Assembly (NCBI GenBank): GCA_028023455.1
Contig: JAQFVV010000050.1
Location: forward strand, 915,411-979,410
Source: Epiperipatus broadwayi
Lineage: Eukaryota > Onychophora > Udeonychophora > Euonychophora > Peripatidae
Direction of reading: 5' to 3'
Length of the DNA stretch: 64,000 nt
The first letter of the stretch is position 1; each line of letters opens with the position of its first letter. A model generated the notes under the pieces. That model ran no database searches. It was not told where the DNA came from and was given only the letters and a program-made list of their open reading frames with translations. Made by a program: the position numbers and the translations under genes. Below, in pieces: positions 34,741 to 46,458 of the stretch.

Positions 34741-36600
34741 TTAGTATTATAATAAACATTATCATTATTATTAATTTTAATATGACTGCCATTTTCATTG
34801 TGTCTCATACTCTAAACTGAGCTAGTATCAAGGGCAGATAATTTATTTTATGTTAAGATACTCATTATCATTAGTAAATACTTGACAAACCTAAAATAAA
34901 TTTTCTAGGTTCATTAAGTAGCCTACTGGTGTCCTCAAGTGACTAATGTTCTTAATGCATATGGATATCTGGTACACCATGTACATATTCAGAGGTATGA
35001 ACTCTCTAAACTCCATTTATAAACAACATTCAAAGTCTCACAATATTAATACCTAACCACTAGTTGACAAAATTAATCCTCTTTTGCCTTTGATCCAAGA
35101 TCTGATGTGAAAAATAAATTTAGGCATAGAGAAATAGAAGTAAATCAATAACACATCACATGACCTACCACATATCTTCAGCTTATTGATTGCTGTTTTA
35201 GTATAATATCTTTCTACTTTTCTTTTTCCATTTACACTAAGCCTTAGAAAGCAATAATTGTTGCCAGATGAACATTGCTTAATAAATCACTATCTTGTAC
35301 TTTAATATCCAAAATGCCCAGACTAGTTTCAATCTTGTAGCTTTGGAATAGTCCAACTGGATCTTAGGACAAAATTTGCCTTCCTTTCAACTCTTTTTAT
35401 TTACTTCTTTTTTCAATCAAAGCTTACTTGTATAATCACATAAATCTGACTATGTTTCAGTTTCTATACATTATGGTAATATTTAGTTTTTTTTAATAGC
35501 TAAATTCATCTTTATCACATGACCAGGATTTGATTTAACCCAATGAAACATCCTGTAATCTATCACATGTTCATGAAATTGAAATTCTGTTTATTTTAGT
35601 GCATGGATACTTCGTCATTCTAAATATAATACTTAATTTGCACGCAGTATCTCTAATGTTTTAAATATATTCATTGGAAACGAATTCTGATTATATCAGT
35701 ATAGTAATTTACAAATCAGACTCTCAATGACTTGTTTTTTAACAAATCTGCAAACAACAACCCCTTTCGTGTCTCATTACAAATTTATTAGTAAAAGAAA
35801 AAAAAAAACCAAGATGGCCACCTTTGTCAAACATCAACAATCTTAAATGGGATACAATTCATACATTAATGTTTTGAAAATTTAAAACTTTATATTACCA
35901 CAGACTATTTGTAATTATCAATCAAGCTAAATTATTTTCAAATAACAAACCAGAAGAAAATTCTAATAATGTGGATAGTAATCATAGCTATCAACTATTT
36001 GCTATTGAGGATTATTATAGTAACGTATTCAGAGCTTTTTAAATATGTTTACATTCTCAGCATCCCTTATATAATAAGTGTGATTTATTTATGAACATCT
36101 TAAAATTATTAAGATTTCTCCTATCATGTGTATTAATGATATGGGTTCAAATAAAATGCTTTCTTTTTCTTTTAGCTTACATTGAAATATACATTTGTGA
36201 AAATCATTTTATTATAGTCTTGCAATGTGATTTAAAATAGAATTTTTGAATTTGTATATAACACCAATGGAATACATATAATAGAATAGTTTCATTGCTT
36301 CGGAATTTATAAGAAGTTTAAATGGAAGAAGTATCACATGACTTTATGCTCCTAAACCTGGCATTGTACCACTGCACTAACTAAAAAAATAGTTTATAAC
36401 TCTTGTAGGTTATAATGAGTAAACAAACTGTACAGTTTATAAAATGTTTGTTTTCTTCCAATGATCATAAATTACTTCTTTGCATAAGCACATATGGGTA
36501 TTTTGTATATCAATAGAATAATATTTTGAAGTATTTTTCCAATGGAAGTAATAAAGGTTTAATTAAAACATAAAAATAATATAAAAACAACATGAAAGAA
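34741..36600. other. AT-rich spacer, nothing recognised
   Basis: No supported gene or repeat. Confidence 0.5.
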
Positions 36601-36603
36601 ATA

Positions 36604-36710
36604 TTAGCAAACTCTCTATGCAGTAGTGCCACCTAGTGCAAGCCATGACAATCAATGACATGCACTAGAGCATAGGAAATGGTGATCATGTGATTATTTT
36701 AGGATCATAT
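36604..36710 (+). mobile_element. Family A end fragment
   Basis: AACTCTCTATGCAGTAGTGC, CACCTAGTGCAAGCC and AATGGTGATCATGTGAT match the terminus and outer flank of family A. The arms and ribozyme region are missing. Confidence 0.6.
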
Positions 36711-37120
36711 TATTATAATAAGTGTGATCAATGTAAATATTTACTGGCTAGGTCAAATGCAATTCTGAGGATGTTAAATTAGCAATGAAAGCAGATACAA
36801 TTATGTAATAAATTGAATGCTAAAATGACAAGCATATAGGTAGAAAAAGTAAACCATGCAATCTTTAAGAAAACAATTGATAAATGGAAATCTATTTTAA
36901 ACATTTAAATCCACAAAACAGGAAGTAATAAGACCACAAGTGGCAAAACATGCATGAAGCCAAACCTGCAATTCTTTCAAATTGTGGGTGCACTCTAAGT
37001 TTCACTAAAATATAAAAGTAAGATATTTGGAACATATATCTGAAATTGAAATCTTTAACAAAAAAGTGTTCAAAAAATAAACAATTCCAATAAGTGTAAT
37101 TATTGTAAACATTCAATAAT

Positions 37121-37247
37121 AAATTAAATTATGTTAAGCATTTGTGGTTGAGAGGTCAGCACAGCTGCCTTACAAGAAGTTGTCCCAGGTTAGTGGATTC
37201 ACTTCCCAGCCGATGCTATGACACATGAAAGAAAAAAATTAAATTAT
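37121..37247 (+). mobile_element. tRNA-derived SINE (S3) with 12-bp duplication
   Basis: The body (about 37133-37235) reads AGCATTTGTGGTTGAGAGGT, CAGCACAGCTGCCTTACAAG, GGATTCACTTCCC (B-box-like) and CCGATGCTATGACACATGAA. It is flanked by AAATTAAATTAT at 37121-37132 and 37236-37247. Same family as S1, S2 and S4. Confidence 0.85.
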
Positions 37248-37659
37248 CAATAAAGGCAAATGAAATTCAAAAAGAAAATGAGTTAGTGATGGCAAAAATA
37301 AGTAATGGCAAAAATAAGTAATTTTGTAACAATTTAATTAAAAAATGACATAAATATGCACCACAATATGACAATTAAACCATGTAATTCATAATCACAT
37401 CAATATATGCCACGAATATGAATAGTAAAAATCTATTAAAAGCATTCTAGGTGGTAATAAAGCTAAATATTACTTTTAAATAAACTACTCTTTTTGTGTG
37501 TACTTTCATTTTACCAAATATTACTTTAGCTCAGAAAAGAAGAAAATTAGTAACAATTGAATTCTAAAAAAGTTATTGATAAATATATTATATTATTATT
37601 TATTTATTTTTAAAGGTATTATTTTAATTACAAAAAAAAGAAAACCTATTAGTATTCTT

Positions 37660-38412
37660 CTTGTCTGATGTGATGTGATGGACTGTGACTTCTCCTTATA
37701 TGGAGTCAGGAATCTCTCAGCAACTATACCCAGAAAAATATATTAGCCACTTTCCTTTCCCTTTCTATTCCTCACCCTAAGTTTTCCCATAAGCTGCTCC
37801 ATCCCATTTCCACAACATAATCTTTGTCAACTCCCTGACCTTCATATCTAAACCCCCCATTATCGTTTCCCAAATCCAGCATAAAAATCACTTCGTTCAT
37901 ATTTATTCTTCCATAACTTTATTATTTGTACCCTTCCTGCTTTCAAGCATTTACATTCAATTAACAGATGCCTAATATTTTCTATGCCTTCATTACACAA
38001 TTTTCAGACTAAATCACCCATATTTTTCCATTTACATGTATACTCTCTTGTTGCTACAGATCCTGTTCAAACCTTAAACAATAAACTACTTTCCTTGCTA
38101 TTATCATAAATTAACTCATACCTAATGTTCCATTTATTTCTATATATATTTACACTCTTTTTTACTCTCCATACTAGTTCTCCATCTCTCCAACTTCCTA
38201 TTCTTTATTACTGCATCTATTCTTTTATCCCATTCCTTATCACTATAACACTCAACAATCCTCCTAACACAATCATTCCACCTTTTGTAAAAGTAGACTG
38301 ATATAAATTCTTTATTCAAATCTTTTCTACTTTGGATGTGGACAGTGGTTCCTCCAGCAGGTTGAATATACATGCAACTAACACTAGTTTTGAATACAGA
38401 AAAGAATGTCAT
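37660..38412 (-). pseudogene. LINE 3' fragment with C-terminal zinc-knuckle-like region
   Basis: A 90-codon open segment (38140-38412) ends NRKLERWRTSMESKKECKYI and contains FISVYFYKRWNDCVRRIVEC. Downstream, after frame breaks, the reading resumes with FKV-TGS and LCNEGIENIRHLLIECKCL, a Cys/His cluster like the C terminus of several LINE reverse transcriptases. The 3' end reads GCTGAGAGATTCCTGACTCC...AGTCCATCACATCACATCAG, with a CATCA repeat tail. It matches 6710-7440 and 28825-28897. No RT catalytic motifs are present, so the clade stays open. The first ~25 residues of the open segment may be host sequence. Confidence 0.68.
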
Positions 38413-38985
38413 TATTGATTTTAAATACCATACTCATTATAAAATTGAAGTACAAATATTTTGTTTTATTGTATGTTCACATATAACTGTAAATAGAAAA
38501 TGCAAGATAAATAAGCACTTATTTTTGAATATTTAAATTTTAAGAGAAAAAATTTAAATATAAAAATCAGTGTAAAGTGGTAATATTGGCTAATCTTCTA
38601 AATATTATATATAGATATATTGCAGATATAGATCATATTAACTCATCTAAAAATGTTCATCCTATAAGAACTATCTCCATTAAACAATGCATGAATTAAG
38701 TGGCTGGACATTTTCTACTGCTGCTATAATCGTAAAAAGTTTTGGATATTTCCGAGATTAAATAAAGTTCTGAATATTTAATTACTTAAAATCTTAATAA
38801 CAATATGCACCCCCCCCCCCAGTTTTTTTTTTGACCCAGCAATTTAATTGATGTATTGTTAGATGCAAATTGTGTTGCTGGAATAATTAATATTGGATGA
38901 GTTCATAGTTTCTATATTTGATTTTCTGTGTAGGATTAACACTGACTCTGTTTTCATATATAATGATATAAATATACAAAACAGA
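38413..38985. other. AT-rich spacer with a C10 run
   Basis: A homopolymer of ten C at about 38811-38820. Nothing else recognised. Confidence 0.5.
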
Positions 38986-38989
38986 GTTT

Positions 38990-39167
38990 AAATATATTAA
39001 ATGAAATTAATCAAACCAAATATATATCATGTGCGTCATAATCATGATTATTTTATTGAGAATCTAAAAGATCCATGAAGGGGGTAGATTCTGACCAGAA
39101 TGATTATGATTTGTGATGCACCTGAGTTGAGATCATATTTGTTTAATTAATTTCATTTAATATATAT
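38990..39167. repeat. Foldback element F, arms ~75 bp
   Basis: ATATTAAATGAAATTAA (from 38994) is inverted as TTAATTTCATTTAATAT (to 39163), and GCGTCATAATCATGATTA as AATGATTATGATTTGTG, with a centre near 39078 and AGAATCTAAAAGATCC in the middle. Arms are imperfect; no coding potential. Confidence 0.7.
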
Positions 39168-39565
39168 ATATAAATTCGGTGTAATACGTTTATACTATTA
39201 TTAATAATGACAGCGTTTTGAGATATCCTTACGATGTTTTCTAAATATTTCTTGATTTTATAAAAATACACAACTCTTTAGAATTTAATATAAATTTAAA
39301 AGAAAACAACTTACAATATTTATATTTTTAATATTTTATTGTGACTAAATGCTGAGTCAAAACAGTGGTGAGATGAGTGAAATATGCGTTTCAGAAGAGC
39401 AATTAGGAATGATGTCAATATCACCGCAATTTTTTTTTTTAATGGATAAAAAACACATTTAAATAAATATGAATTAATTAATTTCCATTCCTATTTGCTT
39501 TTATAAAGATTTGATGAAACAAAAATTAGTTATTTTAAACATAATTTTTTATTGTATATTAAAAC

Positions 39566-40005
39566 AGGCAAAACTCTCTATACTTATTGCCACTCAGTGC
39601 AAGCCAGAGTAATCAACGGATGCCAGAAGGCTTGTGCATAAAATCCCCATCTAGTGCACACTCATCCAATATCCCCAAACTAGTTTCTGGCTTATGGCCT
39701 TCATCAGTGAGAAGCATTGGATCTGAGAGCACTGCATCTAGATCTTAGAATGTAATGCAACTCTCCAGCAGCCACCTTTTATCTCTACTTAACTACAAAA
39801 CTATGAGTTTTAAATTGAAAACACCATAATATTTTCAATCCAAGATCAGTAGCATATAAAGTCATATAGGTCTAAACTCAGTTCAGTACTTATACATTTT
39901 GGTATCTTTGGTTCTTTAATAACCATAGCTACCACTATGCTATTAGGCAGGATTTGTTTTAAGCCAATAACAGTTATGAGCAAGCATAAGAAATGGTGAT
40001 TATGT
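39566..40005. mobile_element. Family A element (A3)
   Basis: It begins AGGCAAAACTCTCTATAC, then CACTCAGTGCAAGCCAGAGT. The hammerhead-like core at 39671-39712 (minus) reads UCUCA-CUGAUGA-A-GGC-CAUAA-GCC-A-GAAAC-UAGUU-UGGGGA: the core bases are intact, stem II is GGC/GCC with an A-A at its base, and stem I pairs with wobbles. The right terminus is eroded, but AATGGTGATTATGTGAT outside it is the family flank. Confidence 0.72.
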
Positions 40006-40049
40006 GATTTTTATTGTATAGTTGTTCGGGAATTCCAAAGCAAGTCAGT

Positions 40050-40140
40050 GAACTAGAAAAGATATTGGACCAGATTGCCTGCAATTACCGTCTAAAGGAT
40101 AACCTCTCGACCATTGGCGATGAGACACAAATAAATATAT
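40050..40140 (-). other. Possible tRNA-like SINE head
   Basis: On the minus strand, CTCATCGCCAATGGTCGAGA-GG resembles the A-box region of the S family, followed by a different downstream sequence. Perhaps a related SINE subfamily. Confidence 0.3.
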
Positions 40141-40260
40141 TTTGAAACAAAAAAAAATTATTTAATAAACAAACTCACCTAAATGAACAACAGCTGGATT
40201 AATATCATTAATTTCAATATTAGAAGAGTTGTGGAGTATTTTCACCACATTAGTGTATAT

Positions 40261-40621
40261 CAGGGGTGGCCAACTTTTGTGTTCATAAGATCTACTTCTT
40301 ATTTTTAAAATGTGTTGCAATCTATTTGTTGTCATAGGTATAGTCCAGGGGAATTAAAACAACATGAGTAATTATTAACAATATCGATTAATTCAAATTA
40401 GCTACATTAAATCAAGATTAAAAATATTATTTTCAATAATGATAGGTTTAGTGGACGCCACCTATTTAGAATTGAACAAAAAATTAGAACAAAAACAAAA
40501 ATAAAAAAACAACAACTTGAAAATCTTGACATAATTTGTTTCATTCATTACCTCACAATATCTTGCCAGATTGGCCTCGCGATCGACCGATGAATCACGA
40601 TCGACTTGTTGGACACTCCTG
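40261..40621. mobile_element. hAT-like MITE
   Basis: Terminal inverted repeats CAGGGGTGGCCAAC and GTTGGACACTCCTG (12 of 14 matching), of the CAG-GGTG type seen in hAT elements. The subterminal region has GCGATCGACCG and CGATCGACTTG. Flanking 8-mers GTGTATAT and TTGTTTAT match at 6 of 8, consistent with an old 8-bp target duplication. About 360 bp, no transposase, so it depends on an element elsewhere. Confidence 0.75.
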
Positions 40622-42628
40622 TTGTTTATAATTCTATGATTTCAAATAAGTACTTTAAAATTTTTAATCTCATATTGTTCTATCTATGCATCATTAACTA
40701 CTTATCTAAGTGATAATTTTTGACTTGTTAGAATATTGTACATATATAAATCATGAAATATGTAGTTTTATAACATATAATAAATATTTAAACATAAATA
40801 AATATACATATAATTAAATAAATGAATTCATCAAGTATTGTGAAACATATAATTAAATAAATGAATTCATCAAGTATTGTGAAACAAAAAAAAAAAAACA
40901 ACCCATAAAATAAATCACTATTTGAATTATCACAGCATATAAACAATATTGTTGAAAATATAACAAGATATTCAGTTATATTTGAGTACATACAAAATCA
41001 TGCTAAAATATTTTTAAAATTCTACATTTACTTTGATATATTTTGTTGTATTTTATTTTAAAGACTGTTATTTATGATCATTATTTTCTTTTGATCCTTA
41101 ATTGGAAAAGGTATAAATGAAAATCAAATACTCAAAATGTCATCACGATAGAATCTCATTTATTTTATTAACAATATACAATTATAAAAATAAGTGTAAT
41201 AAATTAGTAAAACATTTTTAACTTATTTTTTTCATATGAATTAGCCTCTTTTTCTTGGACACGACTGAGGACACTTTTAGTTTGTGACACCAGTATCATA
41301 GTGCTCACTAATTGGCTAGGTGTGCTACCCTATTTATTGAGAAATAATTGTGGTATTTATTTAAATTAAATTATATATATTCCATTTGGTTGGATGTTGA
41401 ATATTGTTTTATTCTTATTAATGACATGTTGTTGGGAATATACCACCTTAAGTTTTCTCTATCTGTCATCTCATTATATGTACACTACATTAACATCTTT
41501 GGATCAAAGGAATAATTGAATTACTGTTTGTGTTCACAGAAGACAGATTTACATTCAGCATTATATTTTGCATGCTTATATAAATGTGCATCATCAGTTG
41601 TATCTAAAAAAAAAAAAAAAGAGAGACTAATTCACACAAAGAAAATAAAACTTTTTTGGTTACAGATATTAAAAATGTTTTGCTAATTTATTACAAATAC
41701 AAATGAAAAGGAAAAACTAATAAACAATAAAGTAATCAAATGGTATGTTACTTGGAAGAGGAAATGATGTTTGAATACAGGAAGTGCTGAACCACAATCC
41801 ATGGAATTCGGGTCTACCACTTTACTATTGGACCAAACCATATAAGGTACACAAATATTACTCATGTTTATGTATCAGGATCAGTTTATAAAAGGTTTTG
41901 TCTTAAATTCTCTTCCTTTTTATAAATCTGTGAAATGGTTTTAATAATAAATTTTGCCCTATTGAGCGTAAATCTAGTCTCTGGATCAAACCTAAATGTG
42001 GCAAATGTGATACACAAAGGTCATATATCTTTTATAACATAGCTCAGTAATAAAGTAATGGACTCAGAGCTAGTATATGTTGGATCAAAAATCAACTTAT
42101 CACTTATTATGCATGAGGTCACATATCCTATACAATTACCATTGCAGTAGAGTAACTAGAGAGATAAAAATTCCAGCACTAATTCTCTGAGTGCTTAATG
42201 CACATAGAAAGGTACTCCATTCAACCAACTGAATGGTGCTGTTAAATTTTTAATCTTCTTATGGAATTCCCTTATTAGGATCTTCCAAATAATTTGCTAC
42301 ACCCTACTTTCATATAATGTAAAAGAGTTGTTAGATATTTTGGGAATTTTTTAAAGAAATATAAAGCAAGAACAGTTGCTTTTAAAGCCATCACACTATA
42401 TAATGTAATAAAATCAACAAGAATGGCATAAAGGCATGCTAGATAGAATGTCCTAGAATTGATATTTAAATCTTCCAATCATCTTAACCCTTTGTCCTTT
42501 GGCTGCATCTAACACTTTTTGAACCATGTGGATTCATTTTTTCCACTATTGGCCAGCTGTCATTTGTAATATTGCATAATCTTGTTAGGGGCAATCACTT
42601 AATCAATTCACCAAGTATATAATATATA
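40622..42628. other. AT-rich spacer with small repeats
   Basis: Contains a near-perfect 42-bp tandem duplication at about 40803-40885 (AATAAATGAATTCATCAAGT twice), the dispersed repeat shared with 5150 (41610-41720), and a tRNA-like stretch near 42036 (TAGCTCAGTAATAAAG). No gene supported. Confidence 0.5.
41610..41720 (+). repeat. Dispersed repeat shared with 5150-5290
   Basis: GAGAGACTAATTCACACAAA, AAGAAAATAAAA and CTAATTTATTACAAATACAA match the earlier copy in the same orientation. Confidence 0.55.
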
Positions 42629-43184
42629 GAATTATAATAATATTAAATAGTGCTAACACCCTCATAATGTAAAGCTGTATAAAATAATAGAAATTAATCA
42701 ATTAAAATGGCTTAGCACTTTTGAGAAAATGTATTTCTCATAATCATAGCCAGTTATGACTCATTCATTGGAATCATTCTATATGTATAATATGCTAATA
42801 TATGCAAATGAGTCAATTATCCCATCTTTTTGATATAGTAAAACATGCTTCTTTATAATTAATGGTGAAGGAATCTTCTGCTATGAAGTAAGCCTCCTTT
42901 ACCTTACATTTAACATCATGCTTACTTCATAGCAGAAGACGCTTTCACCATTAATCATAAAGAAGCATGTTTTGTTATATCAAAAAGATGGGCTAACTGA
43001 CTCATTTGCATAGAGTTTACATATTATACATATAGAATGACTCCAATGAATGAGTCATAGCTGGCTATGATTATGAGAAATACATTTTTTCAAAAGTGCT
43101 AAGCCATTTTAATTGGTTAATTGCTATTAATTTATACAGCTTTACATTATAAGGGTGATAGCACTATTTAATATTATTATAATT
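42629..43184. repeat. Large foldback element H, arms ~265 bp
   Basis: The outer ends ATTATAATAATATTAAATAG and CTATTTAATATTATTATAAT are exact complements at 42631 and 43183. GGCTTAGCACTTTT / AAAAGTGCTAAGCC and GCTATGAAGTAAGC / GCTTACTTCATAGC follow inward, with a centre near 42907. Identity is high with scattered changes. There is no open frame and no other copy in this window. Confidence 0.85.
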
Positions 43185-43378
43185 TGAACAAGTGTAAAGC
43201 ATAAATCTATGATTCATTCCTTAATATATGGAATTGAAAATTTAGAATGTATTAAGGTATTAAGAGATTTACAACTTGTTTATAGTACACTATTGCAGAA
43301 ACATTTAACCTATCTGTACGGTGAGATATTTCATTATGTGGGACAATAATTTTATTATCCAGGGAAGCTGTGATGCAC

Positions 43379-43402
43379 TGCACACACACACACACACACA
43401 CA
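43379..43402. repeat. CA microsatellite
   Basis: Uninterrupted CA dinucleotides. Confidence 0.95.
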
Positions 43403-45885
43403 AAGTATAAATAAATAAAGTGTAAAAACAAATATTCATGAATTTAATATATTTTACAATGCAGCAGAGGCCATTTTTCTATCTCAGAGAAATATATGTG
43501 CCATGTTTATTGGTAATATTTGCTTCAGCTTGTATTGATAACATTAAAATATTTAGAGAGGATACACTCTGCTTATAATACGACTACTACTTATTTTCCA
43601 TTGATGAAAAAAAGATATGATCAAAAGGATATTTAACTGCTGTGTATATCTGACATTTATTTAAAAAAATATAGTAAAGTAAGTTTGGTATTATCTTTAT
43701 GTTTTAAATAAATGCAAACGAATAAACACATGAACAACCTCTTTCAGTTTACATAGAAAACTATCTGTATTATAAATGTAGAATGTCTGTGCATGTTAAA
43801 ATTTTTTATGCATGTGCAGTTCAGTGAACAATAGATACACTACTATAATCAAAACTTAACATGAACTATTATACCCAGTAATTGATGTAATCAAGAAAAG
43901 TTTGGAACAAAACATACTGGATATCATGATCCACTGCATAATAATGTTTTATTAAATTTAAAATAAAATTTCTGGGTAATTATTGGACTGTGTGAAAAAT
44001 AATCATGAAATAAAACTTATAGCAGTATCCAAAAACCATTCTTTTTAAATTTCTCTGCATCTTCTATAAGCTTGTGAAATTAGTGAGTGTCAGATGGCAT
44101 AATGCTATTATATTCACATCTTAAGATTCATTTCAACCTTTTGCTGTCATCAATGAGAATTTAAGAATGCAAAACCAGAAATAGTATGCTCATGCATCCA
44201 ATAATATCACCCCCCCCCTTATACTATTCAAAGTACTAGCCAGAAATTAAACAAATTTACTTGCATTATTGAAGAGATAGACCACCAGATCACCTATATA
44301 TTTTAGAGATTATGGTTTTATTAATTTTTCTAGCTAAAGATTATAAGTATCCTACAATTGAAATATAACAGAGGTCTCTCAATTATGTAGAAAGCTACCT
44401 GTAGCCAAATGTGCATGGCATCAATTCAAAACATTAGAGTTTGTTTGATTTTTAGACTATTAGCTTAAAAAGTTAATAAATAAATGAAAGATGACATCTG
44501 GATGCATATATGCATTAGTTCAAGATTTGAATCCCAGATCTTTATTGATGATCATTTAAAAAGAAAAAACTGGTCTAGGAATGAGCATAATATAATAATA
44601 TATGAGTTAGCCTGGGTTTAAAATTTCATTTTTTAAAAATTTCAGGTTATTAATTTGAAGGGTATAAAAAGTAGAAGTTGAATGGTTTATGCATGTGTAT
44701 TAGTTTCAGTTTTCAGTTTGAATTATTACTGAGAAACCAAACCAAATATTGGTCTGATAATATAAATGATATTGCACTATTATTTAGTTCTTCATAGATT
44801 ATTCAGGTTTATTGTAAATGAATTTATAGTCAAAAAATAAGAACTGCCTTTGTCCAATCTGTGAAAATCATATGATGTTGTTGTTGACAATTAATAATAG
44901 CAATCAGTAAATTTTATATAATTCAACATTATTAATCAAATTAAATCCATTTGATTCATATACCATGGACAATGGGAAACAAGATTATTATGTAATGATA
45001 ATAAAACATTTGCATGCTAGGGGTTATAAACTTTCCTGAATCTCTGCATATCTAAATATTTGATTTGGATAGCCTTGGTATATCTAAATTTTTAACAAAA
45101 GAAGATTAGTGCATGATGGACTTGGAAAATGAGACAAGGGTCAGAATGGTCACACAGCAAAAGTGACACCAATTAACTATCATATAAAGCTTTTTGAAAC
45201 TTTCTTCATCATTGAAAATAAATGTTAACCAGAATTGCAATTTCTATCATATAGAGATTGTGATCTTCTGTTGAAGTAATTTTATTTTGGAGAGACTGAT
45301 GTGAAAGTTTAACGGCCTCTGCTATCACTCAATTAGTTATCATTAGCCAGAAAATCTACCTTTTCCCATAAATTTCCCATTAATTTTTTTTGATTTTTAT
45401 TTGGTTTGTGCTATTATCTAAAATATCAATTTCCATTTTTATAGGCCATTTCTCATATAGTTGGGGAATATTGTTTTTTTTTTAGTAAAATTTTCAACTG
45501 AATAATTGAAACTGCAAAATGAAATTTCAACCTTCTCCAAAATCTTAAAGCCAACAAAGATTTTTTTTTGGGGGGGGGGAATTCTTCTATTATCAGTGCA
45601 TTGTTAATTCTATTATGGCACTTGAAATACACTGTGATGTGAGTTTATTGTTGTCATCAACAAAAATTGAACAATATAAGCAATGTAAAGGTAGTCCATG
45701 TCTTAGAATTCTGGAAACCATAAAACCAACAATGCATTAGAAGTTTTCTATCATTAATTCCACTGTGTGACTTGAAAGGCACAATGATATATATTTATGA
45801 TTATCAGAATTATAATTTAATATGATCATTCTAATTCCAAAAATGATAATATGAACTAAATCACTAAACATCACATGCTGAAAAT
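43403..45885. other. AT-rich spacer, nothing recognised
   Basis: Short homopolymers (C run at about 44210, G run at about 45573). No gene or repeat supported. Confidence 0.5.
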
Positions 45886-46058
45886 TCTGCAGTACTCTCA
45901 GATCCAAGGCACCTCACTGATAGAATCCACAAGCAAGAAACTTGTCTGGGGATATTGGACAAGTGAGTACTAGTGATGGATTAAACCTTCCTGCTTTCAT
46001 TGATTACTTTGGCTTGCACTGAATGGTGCTACTGTATGGAGAATTTTGTTTCTGTGTA
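45886..46058 (+). mobile_element. Family A right-half fragment (A5)
   Basis: CACCTCACTGATAGAATCCA, then GAAACTTGTCTGGGGATA (45911-45952) is the hammerhead-like core with G8 and A9 changed and stem II decayed, followed by GAGTACTAGTGATGGAT and TGGTGCTACTGTATGGAG, the family terminus. Confidence 0.68.
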
Positions 46059-46432
46059 TATTGGATTATTTACATCATCTATCATCAAATATTGAATGTC
46101 TAAAAAAATTTTAAACTTTAAATACTTTACAAAATACAGACAATTATTATTAATAACACAATTTAGAAGATGCCACAGATTAGTAGCTGGGTGGTCTTAT
46201 TCTCTGCTTTTCTTCAGCTGTTTCTGGCCTTACTAATGCCTATGTTAATGTAAGAGTAAAGTTATACTTTTATATTCTTGAATATCGAATTTTGAGGCAA
46301 TGCTCTAACCAAATATTCTGTTGAAGTTTACAATTTTCTAGACATTCAAAGTTTAATGATAGATGATGGTAATAATCTAACATATTATCACATCTAAAAT
46401 ACCAGCATCACAAACCTTCAGGCGAACACAGA

Positions 46433-46458
46433 GGATATATATATATATATATATATAT
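46433..46458. repeat. TA microsatellite at element boundary
   Basis: The TA tract lies directly before the TGTAACGAT start of the following element and resumes after its end, so the element may have inserted into a TA tract. Confidence 0.85.

Noticed and set aside
38140-38412. Stand-alone 90-residue protein
   Set aside because: Its C-terminal part matches a broken LINE copy at 6710-7440, so it is a retroelement remnant.
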